A DNA stretch of 64,000 nt from Saprospiraceae bacterium (lineage in GTDB: Bacteria; Bacteroidota; Bacteroidia; Chitinophagales; Saprospiraceae), in NCBI GenBank assembly GCA_029212405.1, contig JARGNR010000002.1, positions 1-64,000 of the forward strand, written 5' to 3'. Below are positions 34,295 to 43,682 of the stretch, one piece after another. A program made the position numbers and the translations under genes. The first letter of the stretch is position 1. Every line of letters begins with the position of its first letter. The notes beneath the pieces were generated by a model. The model had not been told where the DNA came from. It searched no databases and saw nothing but the letters and a program-made list of their open reading frames with translations.

Positions 34295-34872
34295 TGCATT
34301 TTGGAATAGATTACGGCTCTAAGTTGGCAGGGACAACGGTGGTCACGTATAATCAAGGCCATGCTTTATTACAACAAAGTTCAGTAAAAAAGCAAGATTC
34401 AGATGATATGATTATAAAAATGGTTGAAAACATGCAACCAAAGGACATTTTCATTGATGCACCCTTGAGTTTACCGAATGCCTACTTTGGAAAAGGACAA
34501 GATTTTTTTTACAGAGCATGTGATAAAGAGTTAAAAGCAATGTCACCTATGTTTCTTGGAGGGCTCACTGCAAGAGCAATGAAACTCAAAAACAAGATAG
34601 AACAATCAGAAATAAAAGTGTACGAAACATATCCTGGAGCATTGGTTCGCAATCTCTCTCAATTAGAATCTGTTTATGACAAAAAGGCAAAATCAATTAG
34701 TCAAGCGCTCAAGAATGAGGTAGTGTGCCTGTTGGAAGAATTCACCTTAGATGTTTTCCCACAGAACATGCACCAACTGGATAGTTTATTGGCCTGGTAT
34801 TCAGGATATCGACATTATCAAGGCAAGGCGCAAAATGTAGGAAACCCTGAGGAAGGGGTGATCATATATTAA
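34294..34872 (+). CDS. DUF429-family predicted RNase H-fold protein
   Basis: This 192-residue protein matches DUF429, a predicted nuclease family with the RNase H/RuvC fold. The pattern includes HFGIDYGSKLAGTTVV with the first Asp on strand one, IDAPLSLP with the second, YETYPGA, and a late HQLDSLLAWYSGYRH with its Asp; together these could bind two metals. GNPEEGVIIY at the end is characteristic. The function of the family is unproven. It shares TAATG with the SDR gene, so it is translated in coupling with it. Confidence 0.7.
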   Translation: MHFGIDYGSKLAGTTVVTYNQGHALLQQSSVKKQDSDDMIIKMVENMQPKDIFIDAPLSLPNAYFGKGQDFFYRACDKELKAMSPMFLGGLTARAMKLKNKIEQSEIKVYETYPGALVRNLSQLESVYDKKAKSISQALKNEVVCLLEEFTLDVFPQNMHQLDSLLAWYSGYRHYQGKAQNVGNPEEGVIIY

Positions 34873-34902
34873 CCACACAGTTAATGTACGACCACGCTGT
34901 GC

Positions 34903-36219
34903 TTAGAGTCCTTTGGTTAAGCTTTGAACGACCTTGAATTCACTTAAGAACACTTTTGCAATTACTCTTACAACAGTATACGCAGGGATGGCCAAAACCA
35001 TACCTAGAATTCCCCCAATATTTGCCCCAATAAGAACAATCAGAAATATTTCTAGAGGGTGCGCTTTCACACTCTTAGAAAAAATATTGGGTTGGAGAAT
35101 AAAATTATCAAGCATTTGCATGGTCCCGAATACGATAAATACTTTAATGAGCAAAGGCAATAGAGTGGTTTGTTCGATTCCTTCTACAGGATAAAACGGC
35201 ATTCCTATATTAGAAGAAATGGTAATTACTGCGGCGAAGATAGCCCCAATAATAGGCCCGATGTAAGGAATGATATTCATCAACGCAGCGAAAAAACCAA
35301 TCAACAATGCATTCTTAACTCCAAGTATACTCAATGCAATGGTCACAAATATGGTGATAATGGTAACTTGACTTAAGACTCCAATAAAATATCTGATCAA
35401 CATCGTGCTACTCTCATTAATGGCTTGAATTACTTTTCGATCATGTTTATCTGGCACAACACCAGAAATCATGGTATTAAACAATCCTTGCTCTCTGAGG
35501 AAAAAGAACGCAATAAAAAAAACGGACATTAAACCTACGATAAAGCTCCCTAGAGTTCCCACAACAGAAGTAAAAAATTTGGGAATTAGAGAAGGGTTAA
35601 AAAAGGAGTATAAGTTGTTTTTGGCTTGTTCAAAAAAGGTAATTCGATCGGAGTCCTCTCCATTTATATTTTGATTTTCATTGAGGTTTGTACCGTCTAT
35701 CTTGATTAACAGCGTAATGTTTTCATTTCGTACAAGTGTATCTTCATTGTACTTTTCAGACAATAGGCTGTCAATATCTACTAACGCTGTATACACAAAC
35801 TTTTCATTTTCGGCTTCGGTTTCTTTTGGTGCGGCTTCTTGTTCTAGGTCGATCAACCCTTTTTCTTCCATCCACTTCTCCCAGTCCCCAATAGGCTCTT
35901 CCAGGTTTTTAATGAGCTCGGTGTAGTCAATCCCAGCCAACTGTCTTGCTTGTTTGCTGATAGGAGGAATGAATATCCACATCAGAATAACTAGAACTAA
36001 AATAAACCCAAAAAGAGTTATTCCTGCGGCAAGGTTTTTCCCTAGGTATTTTCTGAGAAACACAACAACAGGGGCACCAATCATTGATATTACCCACCCA
36101 ATCAGAACATAGGTGACAATATCACTAAATAAATACAACAACCAACCCACAACAAGCAATGGAATAATTGCTAATAAGTATCGTAGATCAATGGATTGTG
36201 AAGTTCTTTTTTTAGCCAT
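34903..36219 (-). CDS. AI-2E family transporter (PerM-like)
   Basis: This 438-residue membrane protein belongs to the AI-2E/UPF0118 transporter family (PF01594). It has N-terminal helices (YLLAIIPLLVVGWLLYLFSD; DIVTYVLIGWVISMIGAPVV), and helical pairs around residues 225-430 with the LIGFFAALMNIIPYIGPIIGAIFA signature of this family. About 110 residues of acidic soluble sequence lie between the second and third hydrophobic groups. Members export AI-2 or other small molecules or act as Na+/H+ antiporters; the substrate is not readable. It converges with the DUF429 gene at a 30-base gap. Confidence 0.85.
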   Translation of the reverse strand: MAKKRTSQSIDLRYLLAIIPLLVVGWLLYLFSDIVTYVLIGWVISMIGAPVVVFLRKYLGKNLAAGITLFGFILVLVILMWIFIPPISKQARQLAGIDYTELIKNLEEPIGDWEKWMEEKGLIDLEQEAAPKETEAENEKFVYTALVDIDSLLSEKYNEDTLVRNENITLLIKIDGTNLNENQNINGEDSDRITFFEQAKNNLYSFFNPSLIPKFFTSVVGTLGSFIVGLMSVFFIAFFFLREQGLFNTMISGVVPDKHDRKVIQAINESSTMLIRYFIGVLSQVTIITIFVTIALSILGVKNALLIGFFAALMNIIPYIGPIIGAIFAAVITISSNIGMPFYPVEGIEQTTLLPLLIKVFIVFGTMQMLDNFILQPNIFSKSVKAHPLEIFLIVLIGANIGGILGMVLAIPAYTVVRVIAKVFLSEFKVVQSLTKGL

Positions 36220-36340
36220 AATAAATCATCAGTAAAACAGTAATTAGATAGGACAACAAAATAATACAATGTTTTTAAAAAAAGACATTTTAAGGAATTG
36301 GGACAGTTTTTATTAGATGAAGTATAATATTAATAAGCAT

Positions 36341-36380
36341 GAAAAAAGAAAAAGGCACTCCTCCTTTGACGAGCGCCTTT
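36341..36380 (-). terminator. Terminator of the secreted protein gene
   Basis: On the minus strand AAAGGCGCTC and GAGTGCCTTT form a ten-base stem (one G-U) with a ten-base loop, followed by TTTTTC and TTTTTTC. It ends about 75 bases downstream of the stop at 36416. Confidence 0.8.
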
Positions 36381-36415
36381 ACTAACTACTAAACTTTACT
36401 AAACTATTATTCTAC

Positions 36416-36985
36416 TTATATTCTAAACTTTTTCCAGGTTGATTCTTTATCAGAACTAACATAGACGGTATAGGATCCTTTAGGAAGATCACTTATATTT
36501 AACCGCTTGTTTATTGAAGCCTCATTTTCAACTTTTACGCTAAAAACGGTATTGTTTGAATCGAATATTGAAATGGATGTTTTTTCTCCTTTTGACATAT
36601 AGTTCAAGTCAATATAATCTTCATTAAGTGTGATGATAGGCTTATAATTTGTCTCTAATTCCGCAACCAATTCTATTTTGTTAGCCTTGATTATAAAATC
36701 TTGAATTGTTGTCTTGTAATCGTCTGATAATGTAACGGTATATGTGCCATCTACTAAGTTTTGAAAATTAAACTTCTTGGCTTTGTCCATCGTCAATTCA
36801 TCATCAAACACTAATTTACCGTCTTGGTTAGAAATCTCTACATTCAGAGATGCTGCTTTCCAATTTTTTGTGTCTACTACAATTGCCTTCTCTCCAGCGA
36901 TTGTTATTGAAGGAGTGTTGCTTGCGATAGCAGCCATGGAAGTAAAAACGAAGGCTACTATTAAATTGATAATTCTCTTTTTCAT
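36416..36985 (-). CDS. Exported beta-sandwich protein, unknown function
   Basis: This 189-residue product has a signal peptide (cleaved after IAS, about residue 22). It then has two Ig-like beta modules built from short strands with Gly-turns (LVDGTYTVTLSDDYKTTIQDF and LPKGSYTVYVSSDKESTWKKFRI). The repeated G-x/S-Y-T-V phrase is like T9SS-associated secretion or fibronectin-like domains, but the typical C-terminal sorting tail is not obvious. No catalytic residues are visible. Location outside the cytoplasm is well supported; the role is unknown. Confidence 0.6.
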   Translation of the reverse strand: MKKRIINLIVAFVFTSMAAIASNTPSITIAGEKAIVVDTKNWKAASLNVEISNQDGKLVFDDELTMDKAKKFNFQNLVDGTYTVTLSDDYKTTIQDFIIKANKIELVAELETNYKPIITLNEDYIDLNYMSKGEKTSISIFDSNNTVFSVKVENEASINKRLNISDLPKGSYTVYVSSDKESTWKKFRI

Positions 36986-37384
36986 AATGTTTGTATTTTG
37001 TTATTCTCTAAATCTTTTAATAAATGTGTGTGTAATAATCTTTCCTAATAAACGCCAACCCCAAAGAAGTGTTCATTAATTATCATTAATGTTTTTAATG
37101 AAAAGCATAAATAAAAGTTAATGTTTTGTGCGATGTGAATGAGGCGTACTATTACGTAGGAAAGAATAGTAATTTAATAAGGAGTTTGTTTTCCTGTTAA
37201 GTAGAAAACAAAGTAGTAGATCTGTAAACGGTGCAATTCTATTTTAAACAGAGTAGAGTACAAATAGTTGAAGAAATTCCTTAAATCTTCAATTCTATTC
37301 TAGGTGTGATTTGATTTGTTTGATATGAACACAATGAATAAGAATCTTTATTAACTTTGCCACTTAATTTTAAGGAGAATAATT
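36986..37384. other. Divergent gap before thrS, with thrS promoter element
   Basis: The 399-base gap separates a minus-strand secreted protein from thrS. CATTAAT (37074-37080) and ATTAATG (37085-37091) form a small dyad. The phrase CAATTCTATT occurs twice (near 37232 and 37290) as a short direct repeat. TAACTTTG at 37352-37359 is a -7 match but with no TTTG at the proper distance; the ATG at 37385 has a true AAGGAG ribosome-binding site nine bases before it. No leader peptide or T-box-like structure was found. Confidence 0.4.
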
Positions 37385-39304
37385 ATGATCAATATTACAC
37401 TGCCGGATGGTTCTGTAAGGCAATATGAAAAAGGAACATCGGCGATGGATGTAGCTATGTCAATAAGTGAAGGGTTAGCACGTAACGTACTATCCGCTTC
37501 AGTAAATGGAGAAGTATGGGACGCGAGCAGGCCTATCGAGAGCGATGCATCAGTAACGTTACATACATGGAGAGATGATGATGGTAAAGCTACGTTTTGG
37601 CATTCGTCAGCCCATTTGATGGCAGAAGCTTTGGAGGCATTGTATCCTGGAATCAAATTAGGGATAGGACCTGCTATTGATAAAGGTTTTTATTACGATG
37701 TAGATGCTGGAGACTATACGTTTACCCCAGCGGACCTCCCCAAAATAGAAGCCAAAATGAAAGAATTGGCTAAAACCAAGTCGGCCTATGTAAGAAAAGA
37801 CGTGTCAAAGGCTGATGCCATACAATATTTTACCGAAAAGGGCGATGAGTACAAGTTGGAGTTGATCGACGGTCTTGAGGATGGATCAATTACTTTTTAT
37901 ACACAAGGAAACTTTACAGACTTGTGTAGAGGACCGCATATTCCACACACAGGAAGCATTAAGGCTGTAAAGTGTATGAGTATAGCTGGGGCGTATTGGA
38001 GAGGAGACGAAAAACGTCAGCAAATGACAAGGATTTATGGTGTATCTTTTCCAAAACAAAAAGAACTTACCGAATATCTTGAATTATTAGAGGAGGCTAA
38101 AAAGAGAGACCATAGAAAATTAGGTCAAGAATTAGAGCTGTTCATGTTTTCAGAAAAAGTTGGAGCAGGACTACCAATTTGGTTGCCAAAAGGAACACAA
38201 TTAAGAGAAAGGCTCCAAGGCTTTTTGCGAGAAGAACAAGAAAAAAGGGGGTATCAAATGGTCATTACCCCGCATATCGGTCACAAGAACCTGTATGAGA
38301 CATCTGGACACTATGCAAAATACGGAGAAGATAGCTTTCAACCCATTCAGACACCCAGAGAAGGAGAGGAGTTTTTATTAAAACCCATGAACTGTCCACA
38401 TCATTGTGAGATATTTGCCAATAGACCTCATTCGTACAAAGAATTGCCAATTCGGTTGGCAGAGTTTGGTACTGTGTATAGATACGAGCAAAGCGGTGAA
38501 TTACATGGTTTGAGTAGAGTTAGAGGTTTTACACAGGATGATGCTCATATTTTCTGTACTCAGGATCAGGTAAAAGGTGAATTTTTAAATGTTCTGGACT
38601 TGACCAAGACGGTTTTGAATAAAATGGGATTCGAGAATTATACGGCTCAAATATCTTTAAGAGACCCAGAAAAGCCAGAAAAGTACATTGGAACCAATGA
38701 AAACTGGGACGCAGCAGAAGCAGCCATTATAGAAGCTACAAATGAGGTAGACCTTGAAACAGTTACCGCCTTAGGTGAAGCAGCCTTCTACGGACCTAAG
38801 CTAGATTTTATGATTAAGGATGCACTGGGTCGCTCATGGCAATTGGGAACAATTCAAGTGGATTACAACCTACCGGATCGGTTCGAATTAGAATATATTG
38901 GGTCTGATAATTCTGCTCATCGTCCGGTGATGATACACAGGGCACCTTTTGGCTCTATGGAACGATTTATTTCAATACTTATAGAACATACGGGAGGAAA
39001 ATTTCCATTGTGGTTGGCTCCGGATCAATTTGCAATACTTCCAATAGCTGATCGATTGAATGACCACTGTAAGCAGATCGAGATCGAGTTGGCGAAACAT
39101 GATATAAGAGGGTTTATTGACAGTAGGACAGAAAAAATTGGAAAGAAAATAAGGGACACAGAATTAAAGAAAGTACCGTTCATGTTGATCGTAGGGGACA
39201 ATGAAAAAGAGTCCAATACGGTGAGTGTGAGAAGGCAAGGTCAAGGGGTTGTAGGAACAATGACGATAGAAGAATTTGTTTCACACTTTAAAACGCTACT
39301 ATAG
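37385..39304 (+). CDS. thrS: Threonyl-tRNA synthetase
   Basis: ThrRS charges tRNA-Thr and edits misacylated Ser-tRNA. The 639-residue protein has the TGS domain ([23 protein letters not shown]) and the editing domain with HSSAH (H73-type pair) and [12 protein letters not shown]. The class II core follows with [10 protein letters not shown] (zinc Cys and His), [27 protein letters not shown], and [21 protein letters not shown]. The anticodon-binding domain is C-terminal. Length is usual. ATG at 37385 is supported by an AAGGAG Shine-Dalgarno, rare in this genome, which suggests strong translation. A possible weak stem, TTCTCT with AGAGAA (39334-39350), lies 30 bases after the stop. Confidence 0.95.
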   Translation: MINITLPDGSVRQYEKGTSAMDVAMSISEGLARNVLSASVNGEVWDASRPIESDASVTLHTWRDDDGKATFWHSSAHLMAEALEALYPGIKLGIGPAIDKGFYYDVDAGDYTFTPADLPKIEAKMKELAKTKSAYVRKDVSKADAIQYFTEKGDEYKLELIDGLEDGSITFYTQGNFTDLCRGPHIPHTGSIKAVKCMSIAGAYWRGDEKRQQMTRIYGVSFPKQKELTEYLELLEEAKKRDHRKLGQELELFMFSEKVGAGLPIWLPKGTQLRERLQGFLREEQEKRGYQMVITPHIGHKNLYETSGHYAKYGEDSFQPIQTPREGEEFLLKPMNCPHHCEIFANRPHSYKELPIRLAEFGTVYRYEQSGELHGLSRVRGFTQDDAHIFCTQDQVKGEFLNVLDLTKTVLNKMGFENYTAQISLRDPEKPEKYIGTNENWDAAEAAIIEATNEVDLETVTALGEAAFYGPKLDFMIKDALGRSWQLGTIQVDYNLPDRFELEYIGSDNSAHRPVMIHRAPFGSMERFISILIEHTGGKFPLWLAPDQFAILPIADRLNDHCKQIEIELAKHDIRGFIDSRTEKIGKKIRDTELKKVPFMLIVGDNEKESNTVSVRRQGQGVVGTMTIEEFVSHFKTLL

Positions 39305-39512
39305 AGGCAGTTATGTATCTATAGTGGCCAATTTTCTCTAGGCCAGAGAATGTTGGTATATTATTTGAATAATAAGGAATTGTGGTCGTTTTTGCTTTTG
39401 TAATAATCAAGGAAGATTAAACGTAATACCTTGACCACTAAATTGGTAATAAATTAATATTTTTCATATATAATGGAAACTATTATGAGAAATAAGCGTT
39501 ATAAAGAAAAAG

Positions 39513-39543
39513 TTTGGATAAATCACAAAGTATTGTAACTTTG
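39513..39543 (+). promoter_or_regulatory. Full Bacteroidota promoter
   Basis: TTTG (39513-39516), then exactly 19 bases, then TAACTTTG (39536-39543): this is a perfect fit to TTTG-N19-TAnnTTTG. Transcription should start near 39549. The next protein start is at 39772 or 39990, and a terminator intervenes at 39709-39740, so the promoter most likely serves a noncoding RNA. Confidence 0.75.
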
Positions 39544-39548
39544 CGTTA

Positions 39549-39740
39549 TCCCAAGGCAGTTGATCACATCCGATTTATCATGTAGTCTCCTACCTTGCAT
39601 TCAGTTTTTTGTTTATTGAATTGACTTATAACTCCATTGGAGTTCAAAATATAGTAAGGTTATCTTACAAAAGAAGTAGTTTTCTTATTTTGAGACCTTA
39701 GTCGAAAGAGCCTGAGTTTGACAGCAAACTTGGGCTTTTC
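39549..39740 (+). ncRNA. Candidate structured noncoding RNA of about 190 nt
   Basis: A perfect promoter lies immediately upstream and an intrinsic terminator closes the unit. No convincing protein frame is inside. Predicted hairpins by eye are: CAAGG/CCTTG (39552-39556 with 39593-39597) enclosing GATCACAT/ATGTAGTC (39562-39569 with 39580-39587, one mismatch and one G-U); TCAGTT/AATTGA; AACTCC/GGAGTT (39630-39635 with 39639-39644); GTAAG/CTTAC (39654-39658 with 39664-39668). Size and isolation resemble 6S-type or other housekeeping sRNAs, but I cannot assign a family. It is not the SRP, tmRNA or RNase P RNA by length or motif. Confidence 0.55.
39709..39740 (+). terminator. Terminator of the noncoding RNA candidate
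   Basis: AGCCTGAGTTTG (39709-39720) pairs with CAAACTTGGGCT (39725-39736) over twelve pairs, two of them G-U, with a four-base loop. Four T follow the stem. Confidence 0.8.
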
Positions 39741-39771
39741 GCATTTTACACCAATTCTTATTTAATAGACT

Positions 39772-39888
39772 ATGTCTAAACATCTATACTTTTATTTAAT
39801 TGTAGGCTTCTCGTCCCTTATTCTATACGGGATTTATTTTTTACTAGACAGAAGTGGGTCGAACAAAGAAAATGGAGAAGATCACTAA
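39772..39888 (+). CDS. Small single-span membrane protein, 38 residues
   Basis: An ATG-to-TAA frame encodes a short basic N-terminus (MSKH), one hydrophobic segment of about 21 residues (from LYFYLIVGFSS to the YFLL stretch) and a hydrophilic tail (DRSGSNKENGEDH). This is a typical single-pass small membrane protein. It sits after the RNA terminator and 102 bases before DUF2851. Tiny frames can arise by chance, but the clean hydrophobic profile supports it. The role is unknown. Confidence 0.4.
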   Translation: MSKHLYFYLIVGFSSLILYGIYFLLDRSGSNKENGEDH

Positions 39889-39989
39889 TTTCAACAGTCC
39901 TCTTTTAAAATAAAGTAATTTTTATAAACTTTTTGTATTCGTTTTCCTGTTTCCTTAATTGCCAGTTATATCAGTTACACGTTACGTTT

Positions 39990-41276
39990 ATGTTAGTCCC
40001 CGTTATACGAGAGGATCTTCTGTATTATGTCTGGAAGACCAAGTCTTTTGATTTATCAAACCTCAAAACGACTGATAATCGAAAAATAGAAATTGTTCAA
40101 TTTGGTTCTCAAAACTATGATTCTGGCCCAGATTTTTCGAACGGAAAGGTAAAGATAGAAGATACCTTGTGGATAGGCAATGTGGAAATGCATGTATACA
40201 GCAGTGATTGGGAAAAGCACTGTCATGATTTGGACAAGGCTTACGATACTGTAATTTTGCATGTTGTGTATGAGCACGATAAAGAAGTATATACCACATC
40301 AGAACAATACATTCCGTGTATTGAATTAAAGAATAGAATCAATCAAAATGTAATTCTAAATTATAGTCAATTAATAGCAAATAATAACTGGATACCCTGT
40401 GAGCGTCTGCTTTTACATGTTCCAAAGCACATTATCTCTTTTTGGCTTCAAAGGTTAATTGCTGAACGATTAGAAGTAAAAACAAAGCGATTAAAATCTA
40501 TCTTGGAAAGTACCAATACGAATTGGGAAGAAACCGCGTATATTTTTTTATTTAGATACATGGGGGCCAAGGTAAATATGGAACCATTTGAATCGCTAGC
40601 AAGAGCATTACCATATCGATTGATTCAAAGTAACCGCAATGATATTTTTAAGTTAGAAGCACTGCTATTTGGACAGTCTGGAATGTTAGAAGCCAATTAT
40701 GACGATGAGTATTTTTTATTATTAAAGAAAGAGTACCAATTTCTTAGAAAAAAATATAACCTCGTACCGATATCGGTCATATCGTGGAAGTTTTCTAAAA
40801 TGAGGCCTGTTGGTTTTCCGACGATCCGAATTGCACAATTGGCACAAATACTATTTCAGACAGATCGTATATTTTCCCAGATGACGTATAATGATGACAT
40901 CAATGCAATAAGAGAGGTTTTTAACGTAAAGCCATCACATTACTGGGAAAGTCACTATCGTTTTGGAAAGGAGTCCCAAGCCGTTGAAAAAAAGGTGGGT
41001 AAAGGCTTCATCGATCAATTAATCATCAATGTAGTATGTCCTGTAATTTTTGCATATGGAAAGTACTTATCAGATGAATCATATTGTCAAAAAGCAATTG
41101 ACCTTTTGGAAACGATTAAATCTGAACAAAACGCCATTGTAAGAGGGTACAAAAAATTAGGAATAAAGTGTAAGACAGCTTCAGAATCTCAAGCACTCGT
41201 TCGATTAAAGAATGTCTATTGTGACCAAAAAAGGTGTGCTACTTGTGCAATTGGTAATGCAATAATAAAATTGTGA
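39990..41276 (+). CDS. DUF2851-family protein
   Basis: This product of about 428 residues matches DUF2851, a Bacteroidota family of unknown function. The N-terminal third has the strongly conserved IREDLLYYVWKTKSF, QNYDSGPDFSNGKVKI and IGNVEMHVYSSDWEKHCHDLDKAYDTVILHVVYEHD segments. A Cys-rich end (YCDQKRCATCAIGNAIIK, C-x4-C-x2-C) could hold a metal or Fe-S centre. ATG at 39990 fits the usual start better than the upstream TTG at 39933. The His/Asp content of the first domain (EMHVYSSDW, H-x2-D) suggests a nuclease-like metal site, but this is inference. Confidence 0.75.
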   Translation: MLVPVIREDLLYYVWKTKSFDLSNLKTTDNRKIEIVQFGSQNYDSGPDFSNGKVKIEDTLWIGNVEMHVYSSDWEKHCHDLDKAYDTVILHVVYEHDKEVYTTSEQYIPCIELKNRINQNVILNYSQLIANNNWIPCERLLLHVPKHIISFWLQRLIAERLEVKTKRLKSILESTNTNWEETAYIFLFRYMGAKVNMEPFESLARALPYRLIQSNRNDIFKLEALLFGQSGMLEANYDDEYFLLLKKEYQFLRKKYNLVPISVISWKFSKMRPVGFPTIRIAQLAQILFQTDRIFSQMTYNDDINAIREVFNVKPSHYWESHYRFGKESQAVEKKVGKGFIDQLIINVVCPVIFAYGKYLSDESYCQKAIDLLETIKSEQNAIVRGYKKLGIKCKTASESQALVRLKNVYCDQKRCATCAIGNAIIKL

Positions 41277-41319
41277 AAAATATTTATCTATAAAAGGAGA
41301 GTTCAAATCGAAATTTCTA

Positions 41320-41925
41320 ATGCGCCAATATATTTTAAATTATCTTGGTGTCAGAAGTACAATCTATATGCAAGAAGCGCCAAATAAACAGTTCGCCGAA
41401 ATTGAATTTTCTAACCATCAATTGGATGAAACAACGTTACCTCGGGTAGCATATATTGAATATTCTCCATTGGAAAAAAACTTACTGAAAGCCAATTTAA
41501 TTTGGACTACACTCTTTTTCACTATCGGGATAGCCATCGTTTTATTTTTACAATATGTTATAAAACTGGACGGTTTAGTTAACTATGGAAATTGGGTTCT
41601 TTTAGGACTCATGGCTTTATTTATTCTTTCTGCCACAATAACATATTTTGGGTTTTTTAAGAAGAGCTATGCTATTCGAGAAAAGGACATCATATTCAAT
41701 ACGGGTTTATTCTGGAGATCTTCGACAGCGATACCATTTAATAGAGTTCAACATTGTGAAGTATCTATCGGACCAATAGATAGAATGTTTGATCTGTCAG
41801 AGTTGAAAGTATTTACAGCAGGAGGATCAAACAGTGATTTAAAAATCGAAGGATTACGTCCAGATACCGCCAATCGACTTAAGGATTACATAGTAAACAA
41901 AACGGGGATAGATGAAGAGGAGTGA
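41320..41925 (+). CDS. Bacterial PH-domain membrane protein, YdbS-like
   Basis: This 201-residue protein has a soluble N-terminus and two membrane helices (LIWTTLFFTIGIAIVLFLQYV and NWVLLGLMALFILSATITYF). A bPH2/DUF304 domain follows (YAIREKDIIFNTGLFWRSSTAIPFNRVQHCEVSIGPIDRMFDLS ...). The pattern of I-x-F-x-R-V/I-Q is the family signature. A ribosome-binding site AAAGGAGA precedes the ATG by about 20 bases. It overlaps the next gene by 14 bases, a larger member of the same family. YdbS/YdbT pairs occur widely in bacteria; their function is not established. Confidence 0.75.
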   Translation: MRQYILNYLGVRSTIYMQEAPNKQFAEIEFSNHQLDETTLPRVAYIEYSPLEKNLLKANLIWTTLFFTIGIAIVLFLQYVIKLDGLVNYGNWVLLGLMALFILSATITYFGFFKKSYAIREKDIIFNTGLFWRSSTAIPFNRVQHCEVSIGPIDRMFDLSELKVFTAGGSNSDLKIEGLRPDTANRLKDYIVNKTGIDEEE

Positions 41926-43414
41926 ACATTCAAATGACTTTAGTACTCCTACTCGACAATCAATGGTAGCAATTTTGATGATTGTTCTTAAAACGTATCG
42001 TGTTTTAGTGCGAAATGTTTGGCCATTTTTACTGCTATTTTTGGTAAAAGGAGAGGGGCTAGGAAAGAACCATTGGATCTTTTTTCTCATTGGAGCAGCT
42101 TTAATCGGAATGGTTTATTCCATTATAAATTATTTCAGGTACTATTTTTATTTGGACAAAGAAGAGCTGGTCATAGAAAGCGGTGTTCTTAAAAGGACTA
42201 AAATGAATGTACCTTTTGATAGAATCCAGACCATCAATTTTGAACAAAACATTATTCATCGCCTATTTAATGTTGTCCGATTAAAAATAGATACGGCAGG
42301 TTCTTCCAAAGCGGAATTTCAATTTCAAGCCATTGACTCTGAAATTGCCAACCGTCTAAGAAATGTACTCTTAGCAAAACGGAAGATGGCTAATCCTACC
42401 ATAGAAGAGAGCAAATTGGATATTGAAGTAAAAGAAACCAGCTACGAGACCATTATGCAGCTTGATCTGGTAGATTTAATTAAGGCTGGCGCGGTTGAAA
42501 ACCACCTGCGATCAGGAGGAATAATATTGGCTTTTTTATATTGGATATGGCACAACCTAGATGAAGCCCAAATCAATATTGAAGATGAAGTGGGCTCTAC
42601 GGTAACATCAACGGTAGGCACCGGGGTATATCTAATCTTTGTTTTAGCGATCTTGTTTGTATTCGTTGCATTCCTTGTATCTATGGTAAAGATGATCATA
42701 ACCAATTACGATTTAAAGTTTTTAAGATCCAAAAGAGGCTTTAAAATCAACGCTGGACTTTTTACAAAGAAAGATACCTCTGCATTGGACCATAAAATAC
42801 AAGTGATTTCGTGGGGCGATAATCCACTAAAGAAACTTATTGGAATAAAAGATTTGAGACTAAAGCAAGCATCAAGTATTGAATTAAACAAAAAATCATC
42901 CATTCGCGTGCCGAGTTGTAGTGAAAAGCACATCAATTTAGTAAGAGATACATTGTATGGTAAGGGCGCTACAGATGGAATAGAATATAACCCAATAGAT
43001 AAAAGATACTTTTATAGAAATGGGGGGATATTGGCACTATTATTAACACTCTTGACATCTTTACTAGTTTACTTTAATCTACCCATGCAAGCAACAATTG
43101 TTGGTATAGTGGGAGTTGTTTTGGTATTTACATTTTATCTATCCTACAAAAAGAAGCGGTATGGATTTAATCAAGAAATGATTGTAATAAAGGGTGGTGC
43201 ATATGGCGATAAAACAGAAATGTTGCCGATTTATAAAATTCAGTCTTTATCAAAAAAACAAACCCCCTATCAACGTAGGAATGAGTTGGCGAACCTTGTT
43301 ATTTATACTGCTTCTGGGAAAGTCGCTATCCCGTATATAGATGACAGTGTTGCAGAATCCATTTTTGACACCTTTCTTTATCGAATAGAAAGTGATAATA
43401 AAAAGTGGATGTAA
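41912..43414 (+). CDS. Bacterial PH-domain membrane protein, YdbT-like
   Basis: This 500-residue protein carries multiple membrane segments and three bPH2/DUF304 modules. Module 1 is near LVIESGVLKRTKMNVPFDRIQTINFEQNIIHRLFN, module 2 near FKINAGLFTKKDTSALDHKIQVISWGDNPLKKL, and module 3 near MIVIKGGAYGDKTEMLPIYKIQSLSKKQTPYQRR. The membrane spans lie between them (for example ILALLLTLLTSLLVYF). It forms a pair with the shorter YdbS-like gene, overlapping it by 14 bases. Three-module YdbT forms are normal. The function is unknown. Confidence 0.75.
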   Translation: MKRSEHSNDFSTPTRQSMVAILMIVLKTYRVLVRNVWPFLLLFLVKGEGLGKNHWIFFLIGAALIGMVYSIINYFRYYFYLDKEELVIESGVLKRTKMNVPFDRIQTINFEQNIIHRLFNVVRLKIDTAGSSKAEFQFQAIDSEIANRLRNVLLAKRKMANPTIEESKLDIEVKETSYETIMQLDLVDLIKAGAVENHLRSGGIILAFLYWIWHNLDEAQINIEDEVGSTVTSTVGTGVYLIFVLAILFVFVAFLVSMVKMIITNYDLKFLRSKRGFKINAGLFTKKDTSALDHKIQVISWGDNPLKKLIGIKDLRLKQASSIELNKKSSIRVPSCSEKHINLVRDTLYGKGATDGIEYNPIDKRYFYRNGGILALLLTLLTSLLVYFNLPMQATIVGIVGVVLVFTFYLSYKKKRYGFNQEMIVIKGGAYGDKTEMLPIYKIQSLSKKQTPYQRRNELANLVIYTASGKVAIPYIDDSVAESIFDTFLYRIESDNKKWM

Positions 43415-43531
43415 CCATTACTTCCTTTTCGAATTCAAATTTTCCTGTTTTTTATTTAATGGCTTGTTCGAGGCACTCATTTGGACCGATCAAAAAACGG
43501 ACAGTAGCAGCAACCCAACCCAAAGCGCCAT

Positions 43532-43580
43532 AATGTCACCTTGTTTTCATAAAAAAAGACACAATGTCAGTTGTTTTTAT
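43532..43580. promoter_or_regulatory. Direct repeats upstream of the Hsp20 genes
   Basis: AATGTCA occurs at 43532-43538 and again at 43563-43569, exactly 31 bases apart (about three helical turns). Similarity extends further: AATGTCACCTTGTTTTCAT against AATGTCAGTTGTTTTTAT. The pair lies about 100-150 bases before the first Hsp20 gene. It has the spacing of a tandem operator for a heat-shock regulator, though the factor is unknown. Confidence 0.4.
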
Positions 43581-43682
43581 GGTTTTATTCCTTTTTGGCA
43601 TATGAAAAGGTGTTGGAACAGGAATTGATCTAATGTGTGATGTAATTCAATTTGAAAATTAAATAACATTAAAAATAAAATC

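Noticed and set aside
36986-37384. T-box or leader-peptide control of thrS
   Set aside because: No T-box core motif or Thr-rich leader frame is seen; T-boxes are not typical for this phylum.
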